Shown piece after piece: positions 33,343 to 42,491 of a stretch of DNA of 64,000 nt (the stretch's first letter is position 1; every line of letters starts with the position of its first letter). This DNA is from Bacillus gaemokensis (lineage in GTDB: Bacteria > Bacillota > Bacilli > Bacillales > Bacillaceae_G). The notes beneath the pieces are model-generated. The model made no database searches and was not told the DNA's origin. It saw only the letters and a list, made by a program, of their open reading frames with translations. The stretch covers positions 151,495 to 215,494 of the forward strand of contig NZ_LTAQ01000056.1 of assembly GCF_001590835.1 (NCBI RefSeq), given 5' to 3'. A program made the translations under genes and the position numbers.

Positions 33343-33379
33343 AAAAGGTTTGCAGCATGAAGCTGCAAACCTTTTTTTA
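33341..33379. terminator. Bidirectional terminator
   Basis: AAAAAAGGTTTGCAGC and GCTGCAAACCTTTTTTT form a 15-bp stem between convergent genes; the transporter stop lies within it. Confidence 0.9.
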
Positions 33380-34705
33380 CATTAAATAACGTAAATATAT
33401 ATAAGCATGTGATAATAATAATGCGAGAATTGTTAAAGGTAAGCCGATTTTTAAGAAATCAAGGTAAGAAAATCCATGCCCTTCACGATTCGCGATTCCT
33501 GCAACAACTACATTGGCAGATGCCCCGATTAACGTTCCGTTTCCTCCTAAGCAAGCACCAAGTGATAATGCCCACCATAATACTTCAATTTGCGGAGAGT
33601 CAACAGAAAGTCCAAGACCTGATGCTAAATCTTGAATCAGTGGAATCATTGTTGCGACAAATGGAATATTATCAATAGTAGCTGATGCCACACCTGATAC
33701 CCATAAGATAAGAATCGCTGCAAAACCAATATCACCATTTGTCACATCAAGTACTTCTTTTGCAAGTGATGAAATAAGGCCAATGTCAATTAACCCACCA
33801 ACAAGAACAAACAATCCAGCGAAGAAGAAGATTGTTACCCATTCTACATGAGCGAATACATCTTCTAATTCGTGCTCTTTCACACCGATTAACATGAGGA
33901 GTGTAGCACCAGTCATCGCAATAACTGCCGCATCGACATGAATAATAGAATGAAGAACAAAGCCGAGAATTGTTAGTCCTAAAATGGAAAGGGATTTTAA
34001 GAGTAAACTTCGATCACGAATATAGTCTTTTTCATTTAAGGCCATAAGTTTGGCGATTTGTTCAGATGTTGTTTTTAATTTATTTCGATACATAAGGTAA
34101 ATAATGCCTAATGTAACAATAGAAATAATAAGTACAATTGGTGTCAAATTAAGTAAAAAGGCATTAAAATCTAAGTGTTTATTAGCAGATCCAATCATTA
34201 TGTTAGGAGGATCCCCAATTAGCGTTGCGGTACCACCGATATTTGAAAACAATACTTCAGAAATTAAATAAGGAACAGGTTGTACTTTTAAAATACGCGT
34301 GATGGATAATGTAACAGGAACAATTAATAAAACGGTCGTTACGTTATCTAAAAATGCAGAACCGACTGCGGTTAATAGGGATAAAAATAATAAAATTCGA
34401 ATGGGTTTTCCGCCGGCTGCTTTTGCTGCTTTAATGGCTACATATTCAAATACACCAGACTGGCTCGTAATATGAACGAGAATCATCATTCCAATTAAAA
34501 GGGTGATCGTTTCCCATTGAATATGCGATGTAAAGGCAGCATGTAAGTCTACAATTCCAAAAATAATCATAATGGCAGCGCCGAAAAGTGCAATTACAGC
34601 ACGATTCAACTTCTCGGAAATAATAAATCCGTATGTCACTAAAAATACGGCAATTGCAAAGTAATATTGCCAATTTGCTACTTCATGTGCTGAATGTTCC
34701 AACAT
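33377..34705 (-). CDS. ArsB/NhaD-type ion transporter (IT superfamily)
   Basis: This integral membrane protein of about 442 residues has about 11 helices and the IT-superfamily signatures LDNVTTVLLIVPV and GGTATLIGDPPNIMIGSA, and later GGNGTLIGASANVV. These duplicated N/D-containing re-entrant loops are shared by ArsB, NhaD and the human P protein. I use the ATG at 34705 (AAGAAGG upstream) because the extra N-terminal 41 residues are basic and unlike the family. Substrate may be Na+/H+ or an anion. It is not next to the ars operon. Confidence 0.85.
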   Translation of the reverse strand: MLEHSAHEVANWQYYFAIAVFLVTYGFIISEKLNRAVIALFGAAIMIIFGIVDLHAAFTSHIQWETITLLIGMMILVHITSQSGVFEYVAIKAAKAAGGKPIRILLFLSLLTAVGSAFLDNVTTVLLIVPVTLSITRILKVQPVPYLISEVLFSNIGGTATLIGDPPNIMIGSANKHLDFNAFLLNLTPIVLIISIVTLGIIYLMYRNKLKTTSEQIAKLMALNEKDYIRDRSLLLKSLSILGLTILGFVLHSIIHVDAAVIAMTGATLLMLIGVKEHELEDVFAHVEWVTIFFFAGLFVLVGGLIDIGLISSLAKEVLDVTNGDIGFAAILILWVSGVASATIDNIPFVATMIPLIQDLASGLGLSVDSPQIEVLWWALSLGACLGGNGTLIGASANVVVAGIANREGHGFSYLDFLKIGLPLTILALLLSHAYIYLRYLM

Positions 34706-34950
34706 GTCACCTTCTTTAAAATGTGTATTAAATTGTCGAAAAATATCCCTCCGCGTAAACTCTATTGTAGCAAATTCAGTACGAGAAAGAAAACGATATG
34801 CAAAAGTGAAAAGAACATTAAATTTCACGTACTAAATTAAAAATAAAAAATAAAAATGCAAATTATTATGCAAAGTAAACATTGTCCTCTATTATAGAGA
34901 TAGCAATTTACATTGTTTTTGCGTAAAATGGTTTAAAGAGGTGAAATCCG

Positions 34951-35301
34951 ATGGAAATAGTAAAAGATAGTGCTGTTATTCAACATGAAATCGAACGTTT
35001 TGTAAATAAAGATGTATATATTCATTTAGAAACGACAAATGGAGCATACGCTTCACATTTTAATGAAAAAATGATGACGGTCGGAGCGTTTATTCGAAAT
35101 GCAATTATTCGTTTTGAACGCGGTAAAATAACAGGAACAAATCCATACCGAGTGGGCCTGAAAATGGACCACGGCTGGGTATATGCAGAAGGTATTACGC
35201 ATTGGGAAGTAGACGAGAAAGATCGTTTATTACTAGCAGGACATGACAACAAAGGTCGTTTAGCAGTAGCACTTGAATTAAGCTTGACGCCATTTAAATA
35301 A
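34951..35301 (+). CDS. yojF: YojF family protein (DUF1806)
   Basis: The 116-residue protein contains KDVYIHLETTNGAYASHFNEKMMTVGAFIRNAIIRFERGKI followed by YRVGLKMDHGWVYAEGITHWEVDE, the DUF1806/YojF pattern. It lies 15 nt before bshB2, the conserved arrangement in Bacillus (yojF-yojG). It is likely an accessory protein for the deacetylase. Confidence 0.9.
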   Translation: MEIVKDSAVIQHEIERFVNKDVYIHLETTNGAYASHFNEKMMTVGAFIRNAIIRFERGKITGTNPYRVGLKMDHGWVYAEGITHWEVDEKDRLLLAGHDNKGRLAVALELSLTPFK

Positions 35302-35316
35302 GAAGGAGGGAAAAGT

Positions 35317-35979
35317 ATGGAGAGACATGTACTTGTTGTATTTCCGCATCCAGATGATGAATCATTTGCAGCGGGAGGAACAATTAGTTTATTAAGAAAG
35401 CAAGGAGTACCTGTAACATATGCGTGCGGAACACTTGGACAAATGGGACGCAATATGGGGAAAAATGTTTTTGCTAACCGTGAAACGATTCCAAATATCC
35501 GTGAAAAGGAATTAAAAGATGCATGTGAAGCGATGGGCATTGAAGATTTACGTATGCTCGGTTTCCATGATAAAACGTTAGAGTTTGAAGATATAGATTT
35601 TGTAGCAGATAAAATCGAAGCAGTAATGCGCGATGTGCAGCCATCTCGAATTATTACATTTTATCCAGAACACGGCGTTCATCCAGATCACGATGCATTT
35701 GGCCGTGCTGTAGTTCGTGCAGTATCACGTATGCCAAAAGAAACCCGTCCGGTCATTCATGCAGTTGCGATTACGAAAAATCGTGAAGAAGTACTAGGTG
35801 AGCCGGATGTTGTAAATAATGTAAGTGAAGTATTTGAACAAAAGTTAGCTGCTTTACGTGCACATCGTTCACAAACAGAAGCAATGCTTGAAGAAACACA
35901 AGTGAAACTGCAAAACAAAGATGCAGCAACATTAAAATGGTTACAACTCGAACAATTTTGGACTTATAAGTGGGAGTAG
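35317..35979 (+). CDS. bshB2: Bacillithiol biosynthesis deacetylase BshB2
   Basis: This 220-residue LmbE/PIG-L family zinc deacetylase removes acetyl from GlcNAc-malate in bacillithiol synthesis. The metal motif PHPDDES (residues 10-16), GTLGQMGRNMGKN, and the late HGVHPDHDAFGRAV (third ligand His and catalytic residues) are intact. AGGAGGG lies 7 nt before the ATG. Together with YojF it is the second, functionally overlapping deacetylase; bshA/bshB1 are not in this window. Confidence 0.93.
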   Translation: MERHVLVVFPHPDDESFAAGGTISLLRKQGVPVTYACGTLGQMGRNMGKNVFANRETIPNIREKELKDACEAMGIEDLRMLGFHDKTLEFEDIDFVADKIEAVMRDVQPSRIITFYPEHGVHPDHDAFGRAVVRAVSRMPKETRPVIHAVAITKNREEVLGEPDVVNNVSEVFEQKLAALRAHRSQTEAMLEETQVKLQNKDAATLKWLQLEQFWTYKWE

Positions 35980-36013
35980 ACTAGAAGATAGATTTCTAGT
36001 ACTCCTTACATAC

Positions 36014-36045
36014 AAAAGCGATGTCACATTGTGGCGTCGCTTTTT
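36014..36045 (+). terminator. Terminator after bshB2
   Basis: AAAAGCGATGTCAC and GTGGCGTCGCTTTTT form a stem with G-U pairs and T tail. Confidence 0.85.
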
Positions 36046-36114
36046 CTGTTAGATAGGCACTTCTTACATGAACAGCACATACACTACAGCAAATCTTGAA
36101 AAGAGGGGGACCTT

Positions 36115-36372
36115 ATGTACGATTCATATGAAGATTTGTACGGCTATTTTCGAGATGGTTATGAGATCAATGGTGAAGTGGTCGCGTTAGTTGATCCATA
36201 CGTTGTACAAACACTGCAATCTATTGTTGGCAAAAAGATTGTAGTTGAAACGATACGTGGTAGTGTAAATGGTACGTTGCGAAGTGTAAAATTAGATCAT
36301 ATTGTATTAGAGGAAAAAGAAACGCCTATGTTTGTTCGAGTGCAGCAAATTGTATGGGTTAAGCCGGAGTAA
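36115..36372 (+). CDS. DUF2642 family protein
   Basis: The 85-residue protein carries the DUF2642 core: VDPYVVQTLQSIVGKKIVVETIRGSVNGTLRSVKLDHIVLEE, ending VRVQQIVWVKP. These small beta-rich proteins (YuzF, coat-associated relatives) are common in sporulating Bacilli. AGAGGGGG precedes the ATG. Single gene with a terminator. Confidence 0.8.
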   Translation: MYDSYEDLYGYFRDGYEINGEVVALVDPYVVQTLQSIVGKKIVVETIRGSVNGTLRSVKLDHIVLEEKETPMFVRVQQIVWVKPE

Positions 36373-36404
36373 TTAAGGAAAACAAAGTGTAATATTAAAT
36401 AGCT

Positions 36405-36438
36405 AAAAACACCTTTCTAAGCTTAGAAGGGTGTTTTT
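36405..36438 (+). terminator. Terminator after the DUF2642 gene
   Basis: AAAAACACCTTTCTAAG and CTTAGAAGGGTGTTTTT are near-perfect inverted arms with T tail. Confidence 0.88.
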
Positions 36439-36509
36439 AACTTTATGAGTGTACTATAAATGTATCTTTAAGTTTAAATATGTAGTAGTTTGAGAATTGT
36501 TCTTTCATT

Positions 36510-36728
36510 TTAGATGTAATCTAATATTTTTATATCGACTCCATCTATATATCCTATTCCTTTCTGTAAGTCCCATAGTATTATTTCTGATGTTTCGTCA
36601 TTTTCTTTAAAGGGTTGTAGTTCTTTTATCGTAGTGAAATAGACTGGATTGAATTTTATATCACCAGTCACGGTATTTTTCACTTTTAGTAAGCCTTTGA
36701 ATTCTAATTCGGTAACTATTTGACCGAT
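36510..36728 (-). pseudogene. C-terminal fragment of an unrecognised protein
   Basis: The minus-strand frame reads IGQIVTELEFKGLLKVKNTV..., ending EIILWDLQKGIGYIDGVDIK then ILDYI and a stop. It is 72 codons without a start; a TGA precedes it directly. The sequence looks genuinely protein-like (balanced, alternating strands), so it is probably the end of a lost gene. A bcr-like GGCGTGGCAAC end lies just upstream. Confidence 0.45.
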
Positions 36729-36976
36729 TCAATGGCGTGGCAACAAAGTACCTCGACCATTATTTGAGATAGTTCCAATTCCTGGATATTATTAGGCATC
36801 GAAGCAACGATTCTACTGTTAGTAAGTAAGATGATAGTGGAGAGTTATTTATTCTCAACGAATGCAACATATGATATGTTTTTATTGTTGTAATATTCCG
36901 AATGAATAAAATAGTCTGTTCAACAAGCGGGCAGTTTAATAGAATAAGAGAAATCGTCATATTTAAGGGGGATAAA

Positions 36977-37485
36977 ATGTTTAAATACACAATTTGCTTG
37001 ATAAAAAAAGATGACAAGCTATTACTATTAAATAGAAGTAAAAAGCCTGGAATGGGGTTGGAGGAAAAATTGAAGAGAATGAGACTCCAGTTGAAGGTGT
37101 AATTAGAGAGATTTATGAAGAAACTAGCATCCGGATAAAAGATGTGACTTACGCAGGAAATGTTGTATTAAAAAGTGAAGTTGGTAATTCTGGTATATAC
37201 ATTTTTATTGTAGAAATGCCAGAGCATTCGAGTATCCAAACTCCTGTAAATACTGAAGAAGGGACGTTAGATTGGAAATCGATACAGTGGATATTGGATG
37301 AAGACAATATGGGAATTATTAGCCACTTGAAATGTTACTTACCTTTAATTTTAGAAGGTAAATATGATTTAGAACATACTTTTCTTTACGATGTACATAA
37401 TATTTTAGATTATACGACTTCTAAAATCACAGAGAATGAAGTTCATAAGAAATACAAAAAAATTTCACAAACATCTATTCATTAA
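36977..37485 (+). pseudogene. NUDIX hydrolase, frameshifted
   Basis: The first frame (ATG 36977 with AAGGGGG) gives MFKYTICLIKKDDKLLLLNR then SKKPGMG. The second frame continues GVGGKIEENETPVEGVIREIYEE, the NUDIX box Gx5Ex7REUxEE, followed by a family-like C terminus to 37485. The frame changes near 37052. The family normally reads WNGVGGK here. Restoring a second TGGAATG unit would give PGMWNGVGGK in frame, so a 7-bp slippage deletion is the simplest explanation. Confidence 0.8.
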
Positions 37486-37508
37486 ACGGGGCTTTAATAG
37501 AATAAGCA

Positions 37509-37545
37509 AGAGAACTTCTAAGCAACGGAAGTTCTCTTAATTTTG
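37509..37545 (+). terminator. Terminator after the broken NUDIX gene
   Basis: AGAGAACTTC and GAAGTTCTCT with a 9-nt loop, followed by TAATTTTG. Confidence 0.7.
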
Positions 37546-37791
37546 TATGAAAATCAACAATAATATTTAACATAGCAAATAAAAAAGAAATGTATAATAC
37601 AATTTATCCTGTATAATTAGAATTAATAAAATAAATGTTAATTCATACCCTCCTATAGGTATTAACATGAAGTAATCGAGGTGTTTGTTTTGTTGTTTTA
37701 TGATCGAATTTCTATAATGGCCCCTCCAGTTCCGTAGCGAAAGAAAGCTCTAAATATCTGAGATTTTCTAAGTTATAGGAGGGTGTTAGAA

Positions 37792-38991
37792 ATGAAAAAA
37801 GTCTCAGTACCATCGCTATGGTTAATGATTATTCTTGTGGCATTTCCGCAAATTAGTGAAACAATTTACACACCGTCTTTACCCGATATTTCCAATGCTT
37901 TGCATGTAAGTAATAATGCTACGCAGCTAACACTTAGTATCTATTTTGCTGGATTTGCTTTAGGTGTATTTTGCTGGGGATGGTTGTCTGATATAATCGG
38001 GCGTCGTCCGGCGATGCTTTGGGGAATTGCAACTTATGGGCTTGGTAGTTTATTATGCTACTTTGCAAATTCAATTGAAGTATTGCTATTAAGTCGCTTT
38101 GTACAAGCATTTGGAGCAAGTACAGGATCAGTTGTTACGCAAACAATTCTTCGTGAAAGTGTAAGTGGACATAAACGTCATGTAATGTTCGCGCAAATTT
38201 CAGCGGTTATTGCATTCACACCAGCTGTTGGTCCATTAATCGGTGGCTGGATTGATCAAATATTTGGATTTAGAAGTGTTTTTCTTACTTTAGTTGTTAT
38301 GAGTATCGGGATATTAGTATGTACGTTTATAACGCTACCAGAAACTCGAACAAATGTAACAACAAATAAAATAAATGTTTTCTCTGTCATAAAGCGAATA
38401 ATAAGCGACTCAAAAGTAATGATATTTGGAGTGCTGATTGGAGGAACAAACGGTATATTATTTAGCTATTACGCTGAAGCACCGTTTATCTTTATTAAGT
38501 ATTTTAAGCTATCACCTGGTGTATTTGGTTTTTTAGGTATAGTTGTAGCTTTCGCTTCAGTTATTGGAGCGCAAATTTCAAAACAGTTACTATCGGTTTA
38601 TAAGCCAGAGAAAATTATCTACATGGGCTGTATTGTAATGACAGGGGGAGCTACTATTCTATCTGTTATCGTACTTACTGGAACGATTGCAAATATGAAA
38701 TATATGATAGCGTTTCTTATAGCTGTATTTGTATTGCTATTAGGAATAGGGATTGCCTTGCCCAATTGTCTCAGCTTAGCATTAGTAAATTTCCAGGACG
38801 TTATAGGAACAGCCGGTGCTTTATTTAGCTTAGGCTACTATATTATCGTTACTGTTACGATTTGGGGAATGAGTCAGTTGCATACAGGTTCTTTACTTGT
38901 CATGCCATTATATTTTCTCATTCTTGTAGTTGTCATGATGGTTCTAAGTCGGATGTTTATTTATAATAGTAAGGTTAAAAAATCTGTTTAA
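37792..38991 (+). CDS. Bcr/CflA-type multidrug efflux MFS transporter
   Basis: The 399-residue protein has 12 membrane helices and the drug:H+ antiporter-1 motifs: ETIYTPSLPDISNAL after TM1, WGWLSDIIGRRPAMLWG (motif A) and RFVQAFGASTGSVVTQTILRE (motif B), then AVGPLIGGWI (motif C). These define the Bcr/CflA group that exports bicyclomycin, chloramphenicol or related drugs. AGGAGGG precedes the ATG. An ATACC-N8-GGTAT dyad about 150 bp upstream might be an operator. Confidence 0.88.
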   Translation: MKKVSVPSLWLMIILVAFPQISETIYTPSLPDISNALHVSNNATQLTLSIYFAGFALGVFCWGWLSDIIGRRPAMLWGIATYGLGSLLCYFANSIEVLLLSRFVQAFGASTGSVVTQTILRESVSGHKRHVMFAQISAVIAFTPAVGPLIGGWIDQIFGFRSVFLTLVVMSIGILVCTFITLPETRTNVTTNKINVFSVIKRIISDSKVMIFGVLIGGTNGILFSYYAEAPFIFIKYFKLSPGVFGFLGIVVAFASVIGAQISKQLLSVYKPEKIIYMGCIVMTGGATILSVIVLTGTIANMKYMIAFLIAVFVLLLGIGIALPNCLSLALVNFQDVIGTAGALFSLGYYIIVTVTIWGMSQLHTGSLLVMPLYFLILVVVMMVLSRMFIYNSKVKKSV

Positions 38992-39017
38992 ATATAAAAC
39001 TACAAATATATAAGGTG

Positions 39018-39053
39018 AAAGGAGTCCCATAGATGAAATGGGACTCTTTTTTG
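39018..39053 (+). terminator. Terminator after the efflux gene
   Basis: AAAGGAGTCCCAT and ATGGGACTCTTTTTT form a 12-13 bp stem with a 6-nt loop. Confidence 0.88.
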
Positions 39054-39160
39054 CTTTGTGTGAAATTATGAATGCGCATTGTTAGGAGAAGATTAAAGAA
39101 AGGGAAAGGAGGATTTTTGAACAGCCGTTCACTTTAAGGCTAGTATTTAGTATTCATGTA

Positions 39161-39194
39161 ACTAATAAATCAATTATTTTTGATTTATTAGTTG
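39161..39194. promoter_or_regulatory. ArsR-type operator upstream of arsR
   Basis: AACTAATAAATCAA and TTGATTTATTAGTT are perfect 14-bp arms separated by 6 bp. The core is ATCAA-N6-TTGAT. It lies 65 bp upstream of arsR and is the expected site for ArsR repression, released by arsenite. Confidence 0.75.
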
Positions 39195-39258
39195 AATTTA
39201 TAATGAAACAGTGCATATAATATAAATATCAAAAAAAGTTGATGAAAGGAGTGGAAGT

Positions 39259-39564
39259 ATGAAAGAAAACTTTGGACAATTTGAAAAGAAATTTAAAGCC
39301 CTTGCTGATCAAAAAAGACTAGAAATTATGTATGAGCTGTGCCAGCGTGGACAAACGTGTGTGTGTGATTTAACAGAGGTATTTGGAATTTCGCAATCTA
39401 AACTTTCCTATCATTTAAAAATATTGCTTGATGCAAATTTAATTGTAAAAGAAACAAAGGGAACGTGGAGCTATTATGATTTAAATGATGAAGAAGTAAA
39501 TAATTTGTTATCCGAAGAGCTTTGTTGTGTGTTCCGAAAAAGTGGCAGAGGAAGTTGCTGCTAA
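39259..39564 (+). CDS. arsR: Arsenical resistance repressor ArsR
   Basis: This 101-residue SmtB/ArsR winged-HTH repressor has the metalloid site CVCDL in the HTH (QTCVCDLTEVFGISQSKLSYHLKIL), the classical arsenite-binding ELCVCDL type, and extra cysteines near the C terminus (LCCVFRKSGRGSCC). It binds the operator upstream and dissociates on As(III). It is the first gene of the ars operon. AAAGGAGTGG precedes the ATG. Confidence 0.94.
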   Translation: MKENFGQFEKKFKALADQKRLEIMYELCQRGQTCVCDLTEVFGISQSKLSYHLKILLDANLIVKETKGTWSYYDLNDEEVNNLLSEELCCVFRKSGRGSCC

Positions 39565-39580
39565 GTTTTTTGTGCTACAT

Positions 39581-39600
39581 AAATCAAAAAAAATTGATTA
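39581..39600. promoter_or_regulatory. Second ArsR-like operator, internal to the operon
   Basis: AAATCAAAAAAAATTGATTA contains ATCAA-N6-TTGAT, the same geometry as the upstream operator. It lies between arsR and the VOC gene. Confidence 0.55.
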
Positions 39601-39624
39601 ATAAAATTGAGGGAGGAATAGGAT

Positions 39625-40068
39625 ATGCAATATGTACATGTTGGGATAAATGTGACGAATTTGGAAAAATCAATCGAGTTTTACAGTAAGGTATTTGGAG
39701 TAATACCAGTGAAAGTAAAAGAAGATTATGCGAAGTTTTTATTAGAAATTCCAGGATTAAATTTTACTTTAAATGTAAGAGATGAAGTAAAGGGAAACCA
39801 GGTAAATCATTTTGGTTTCCAAGTAGAGAATCAAGAAGAAATAATCATGCATAAAGAGCGTTTAGAAAAAGAAGGGTTCTTTGCTCGTGAGGAAATGGAT
39901 ACAACTTGTTGCTATGCTGTGCAAGATAAGTTTTGGGTGACAGATCCTGACGGGAATGAATGGGAGTTTTTCTATACGAAGGCTGATAGTGAAGTTCACA
40001 AAGTAGAAACGTCTAGTTGTTGTGTAGATTCCGATAGGGAAATTACCAATTCAACCTCATGTTGCTAA
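39625..40068 (+). CDS. arsI: ArsI-like VOC protein (C-As lyase family)
   Basis: The 147-residue VOC dioxygenase-like protein has His5 (YVHVGINV), NHFGFQVEN and the Glu of DPDGNEWEFFY as likely Fe(II) ligands. It carries the vicinal pair Cys95-Cys96 in DTTCCYAVQDKFW that binds trivalent organoarsenicals in ArsI. The tail adds two more Cys-Cys pairs (SSCC, TSCC), which suggests metalloid binding. Its position arsR-arsI-acr3-arsC matches the yqcK slot of the B. subtilis ars operon. C-As lyase activity is inferred. Confidence 0.85.
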   Translation: MQYVHVGINVTNLEKSIEFYSKVFGVIPVKVKEDYAKFLLEIPGLNFTLNVRDEVKGNQVNHFGFQVENQEEIIMHKERLEKEGFFAREEMDTTCCYAVQDKFWVTDPDGNEWEFFYTKADSEVHKVETSSCCVDSDREITNSTSCC

Positions 40069-40086
40069 AACGAAAAGGAGAATAAC

Positions 40087-41127
40087 ATGAAACGATTATC
40101 ATTTTTAGATCGATATTTAACCATTTGGATTTTCCTCGCGATGGCAGTAGGGATTGGAATCGGGTATCTATCACCTGGATTTGTTGATGGAATGAATCGT
40201 TTGCAGGTAGGAACAACCTCTATTCCGCTTGCAATTGGTTTAATTCTGATGATGTATCCACCGCTTGCAAAAGTGCGTTATGAAGAGATGGGGCGCGTTT
40301 TTACAGATGTAAAAGTATTAATATTATCACTCGTACAAAACTGGATTATTGGACCTGTCCTCATGTTTGCTTTAGCCATTATCTTTTTACAGGATAAGCC
40401 AGAATATATGGTAGGATTAATCATGATCGGCTTAGCACGTTGTATTGCAATGGTTATCGTTTGGAATGACTTAGCAAAAGGTGATACAGAATATGCGGCA
40501 GGATTAGTTGCTTTTAACTCTGTATTTCAAATGTTATTTTTCTCAGTGTATGCTTATGTATTTGTAACAGTCATTCCAGAATGGCTAGGGATTGAAGGTG
40601 CTGTCATCGATATTACAATGGGAGAGGTTGCTAAATCAGTTTTTATTTATTTAGGAATTCCGTTCATCGCTGGAATACTAACACGTTTGAGCTTTGTAAA
40701 AGCAAAAGGGCGAAAATGGTATGAAAAAGTATTCATTCCGAAGATTAGCCCGATTACATTAATTGCATTATTATTTACAATCATTGTGATGTTCTCATTA
40801 AAAGGAGAGGTCATTGTTAGTGTACCACTTGATGTCGTACGTATTGCGATTCCATTACTTATTTATTTTATACTAATGTTCTTTGTCTCTTTCTTCATGG
40901 GAAAGAAGATTGGTGCAAATTATGGAGTAACAACAACATTGGCATTTACGGCAGGAAGCAATAACTTTGAGTTAGCAATTGCTGTAGCTGTAGGGGTATT
41001 TGGAATTCAATCTGGAGCAGCATTTGCAGCGGTTATTGGGCCTTTAGTAGAAGTTCCCGTTATGATTGCTCTTGTAAATGTAGCACTATGGTTTGGGCGT
41101 AAATACTTTCAAACACAATCAAAATAA
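40087..41127 (+). CDS. acr3: Arsenite efflux permease, ACR3 family
   Basis: This 346-residue membrane protein has ten helices. Family motifs include [25 protein letters not shown], the cysteine in TM5 region [19 protein letters not shown] and [20 protein letters not shown]. The Cys in ARCIAMV is the essential arsenite-transport residue of Acr3 proteins. It is called ArsB in many annotations but is the Acr3/BASS type. AAAAGGAG precedes the ATG; it lies 18 nt after arsI. Confidence 0.93.
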   Translation: MKRLSFLDRYLTIWIFLAMAVGIGIGYLSPGFVDGMNRLQVGTTSIPLAIGLILMMYPPLAKVRYEEMGRVFTDVKVLILSLVQNWIIGPVLMFALAIIFLQDKPEYMVGLIMIGLARCIAMVIVWNDLAKGDTEYAAGLVAFNSVFQMLFFSVYAYVFVTVIPEWLGIEGAVIDITMGEVAKSVFIYLGIPFIAGILTRLSFVKAKGRKWYEKVFIPKISPITLIALLFTIIVMFSLKGEVIVSVPLDVVRIAIPLLIYFILMFFVSFFMGKKIGANYGVTTTLAFTAGSNNFELAIAVAVGVFGIQSGAAFAAVIGPLVEVPVMIALVNVALWFGRKYFQTQSK

Positions 41128-41152
41128 ATATTGATAAAAAGGTGGAATTCAC

Positions 41153-41557
41153 ATGGAAAACAAAAAAACAATTTACTTCTTATGTACAGGAAACTCTTGT
41201 CGTAGCCAGATGGCAGAAGCTTGGGGGAAAATATATTTAGGTGACAAATGGAATGTGCATTCTGCTGGTATCGAGGCACATGGAGTTAACCCAAATGCAA
41301 TTAAAGCGATGAAAGAAGTAGAGATCGATATCACGGATCAAACATCTGATATCATTGATCGTGAAATTTTAGATAAAGCAGATCTTGTTGTTACCCTTTG
41401 TGGCCATGCAAATGATGTATGCCCAGTGACACCTCCGCATGTAAAACGTGTTCACTGGGGATTTGATGATCCAGCGGGACAAGAATGGACTAAGTTCCAA
41501 CAAGTTCGTGATGAGGTTGGTATACGTATTAAGAAGTTCGCTGAAACGGGAGAATAA
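41153..41557 (+). CDS. arsC: Arsenate reductase, thioredoxin-coupled
   Basis: The 134-residue enzyme reduces As(V) to As(III), which Acr3 exports. Low-molecular-weight phosphatase-like loop [14 protein letters not shown], and the resolving pair in [16 protein letters not shown] with [10 protein letters not shown], are intact. This gives the three-cysteine relay of the pI258/B. subtilis type that ends with thioredoxin. Last gene of the ars operon. Confidence 0.95.
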   Translation: MENKKTIYFLCTGNSCRSQMAEAWGKIYLGDKWNVHSAGIEAHGVNPNAIKAMKEVEIDITDQTSDIIDREILDKADLVVTLCGHANDVCPVTPPHVKRVHWGFDDPAGQEWTKFQQVRDEVGIRIKKFAETGE

Positions 41558-41579
41558 TCAATATAGTATCAGTATAGAA

Positions 41580-41632
41580 AAGGGGCTGTCTCCAAAAGAT
41601 TGTTTTTAACAACCTTTCAGGACAGCCTCTTT
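41580..41632. terminator. Terminator of the ars operon
   Basis: AGGGGCTGTC and GACAGCCTCTTT pair, with a further GATTGTT/AACAACC pairing inside, followed by a T-rich tract. It lies between convergent genes. Confidence 0.8.
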
Positions 41633-41685
41633 CTATTTTTTGCTTTTGTTGATGTTTTGTTACACAAAATATCACTTTTATAAAG

Positions 41686-42084
41686 CTACATTTTATATGA
41701 TTTTTTTAATAGGATCATAAACCAAACAAGGCTGAGACCGATGATAGAATGAGAGATTCCGACTATATAGGTTAATTCTTTAAAGTCAGCCCCATTTAAC
41801 TGAAGAAGTCCTCGAGTTGCCATTGAAGAAAGTGTTAAAATTAATCCAATATTATGGACAATGAACCACATATTAAAACCCTTCACCTTATGAAATGCAA
41901 ATGATTTTGCTAGTGCTAAGGCAATTAAAAAAAATAAAAATCCAAGTACTAGCGTATGTGTGTGCAAAAGGTTCAGCAGAGTAGATCCTAGAATACCCTT
42001 TGATTTTGCATATTCTCTAGCGAATACACCTGTTAATAAACCGATAATTAAATACGTAAGCGATGCATAATATAATTTTTTCAT
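41686..42084 (-). CDS. DUF2871 family membrane protein
   Basis: The 132-residue protein has four membrane helices and a histidine-rich LLNLLHTHTLVLGF segment plus WFIVHNIGLILTLSSMATRG and GISHSIIGLSLVWF. The conserved histidines resemble haem-copper or cytochrome-like membrane subunits. DUF2871 members have no proven function. Monocistronic on the minus strand. Confidence 0.8.
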   Translation of the reverse strand: MKKLYYASLTYLIIGLLTGVFAREYAKSKGILGSTLLNLLHTHTLVLGFLFFLIALALAKSFAFHKVKGFNMWFIVHNIGLILTLSSMATRGLLQLNGADFKELTYIVGISHSIIGLSLVWFMILLKKSYKM

Positions 42085-42163
42085 TATATACCTCCTGATG
42101 CAGAATCTGTAATGTTGATTTTTGATTCGTAAATTCCTATTGTATTTTTAAATGTTATATAGC

Positions 42164-42187
42164 AAAAACTCCTAGGTTCCCAGGAGT
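42164..42187 (-). terminator. Terminator-like hairpin in the DUF2871 leader
   Basis: On the minus strand ACTCCTGGGAACCTAGGAGT is followed by TTTTTGC, about 80 nt upstream of the DUF2871 start. It either ends a transcript from further upstream or acts as an attenuator for this gene. Confidence 0.45.
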
Positions 42188-42491
42188 CATGGTATAACAG
42201 ATTTAAAATTATTTTATCATAATTATAGGGTATTCGATTATATAAAATAATCGAACTTTGTGTGAACAAAGAGGTAGTGTAAGAATCAGATTTAACTAGA
42301 TATGGCTATTCATCAAACTATGTATAGTGTGTACGATGTTTTGAATTACCCTCGGGAGGAGAGCTGAAATGTAATAAAGTTTCTTATAATAAGTTCGATA
42401 CTTCTATTTCCAGTTTATAGAAAAAACTTTATGTGCTAAAATACTGTTAAAAGTCAGAGAAATCCAAAAACAAGAAAGGTGGATGCGGTAT

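Noticed and set aside
33377-34705. Arsenite pump ArsB of the ars operon
   Set aside because: The fold is related, but the gene is 5 kb away with its own terminator, and the ars operon has its own Acr3 permease.
35022-35540. 172-codon open frame antisense to yojF/bshB2
   Set aside because: It is a shadow of two well-recognised genes and has serine/proline-rich composition typical of antisense frames.
36760-37017. 85-codon minus-strand frame upstream of the broken NUDIX gene
   Set aside because: It overlaps the NUDIX start and ribosome binding site and is leucine/isoleucine-rich low-complexity sequence.
42164-42187. Possible T-box leader upstream of DUF2871
   Set aside because: A terminator-like stem with GGTTCCC is present, but no T-box TGGNACCGCG antiterminator or stem I was found, so only a hairpin is called.
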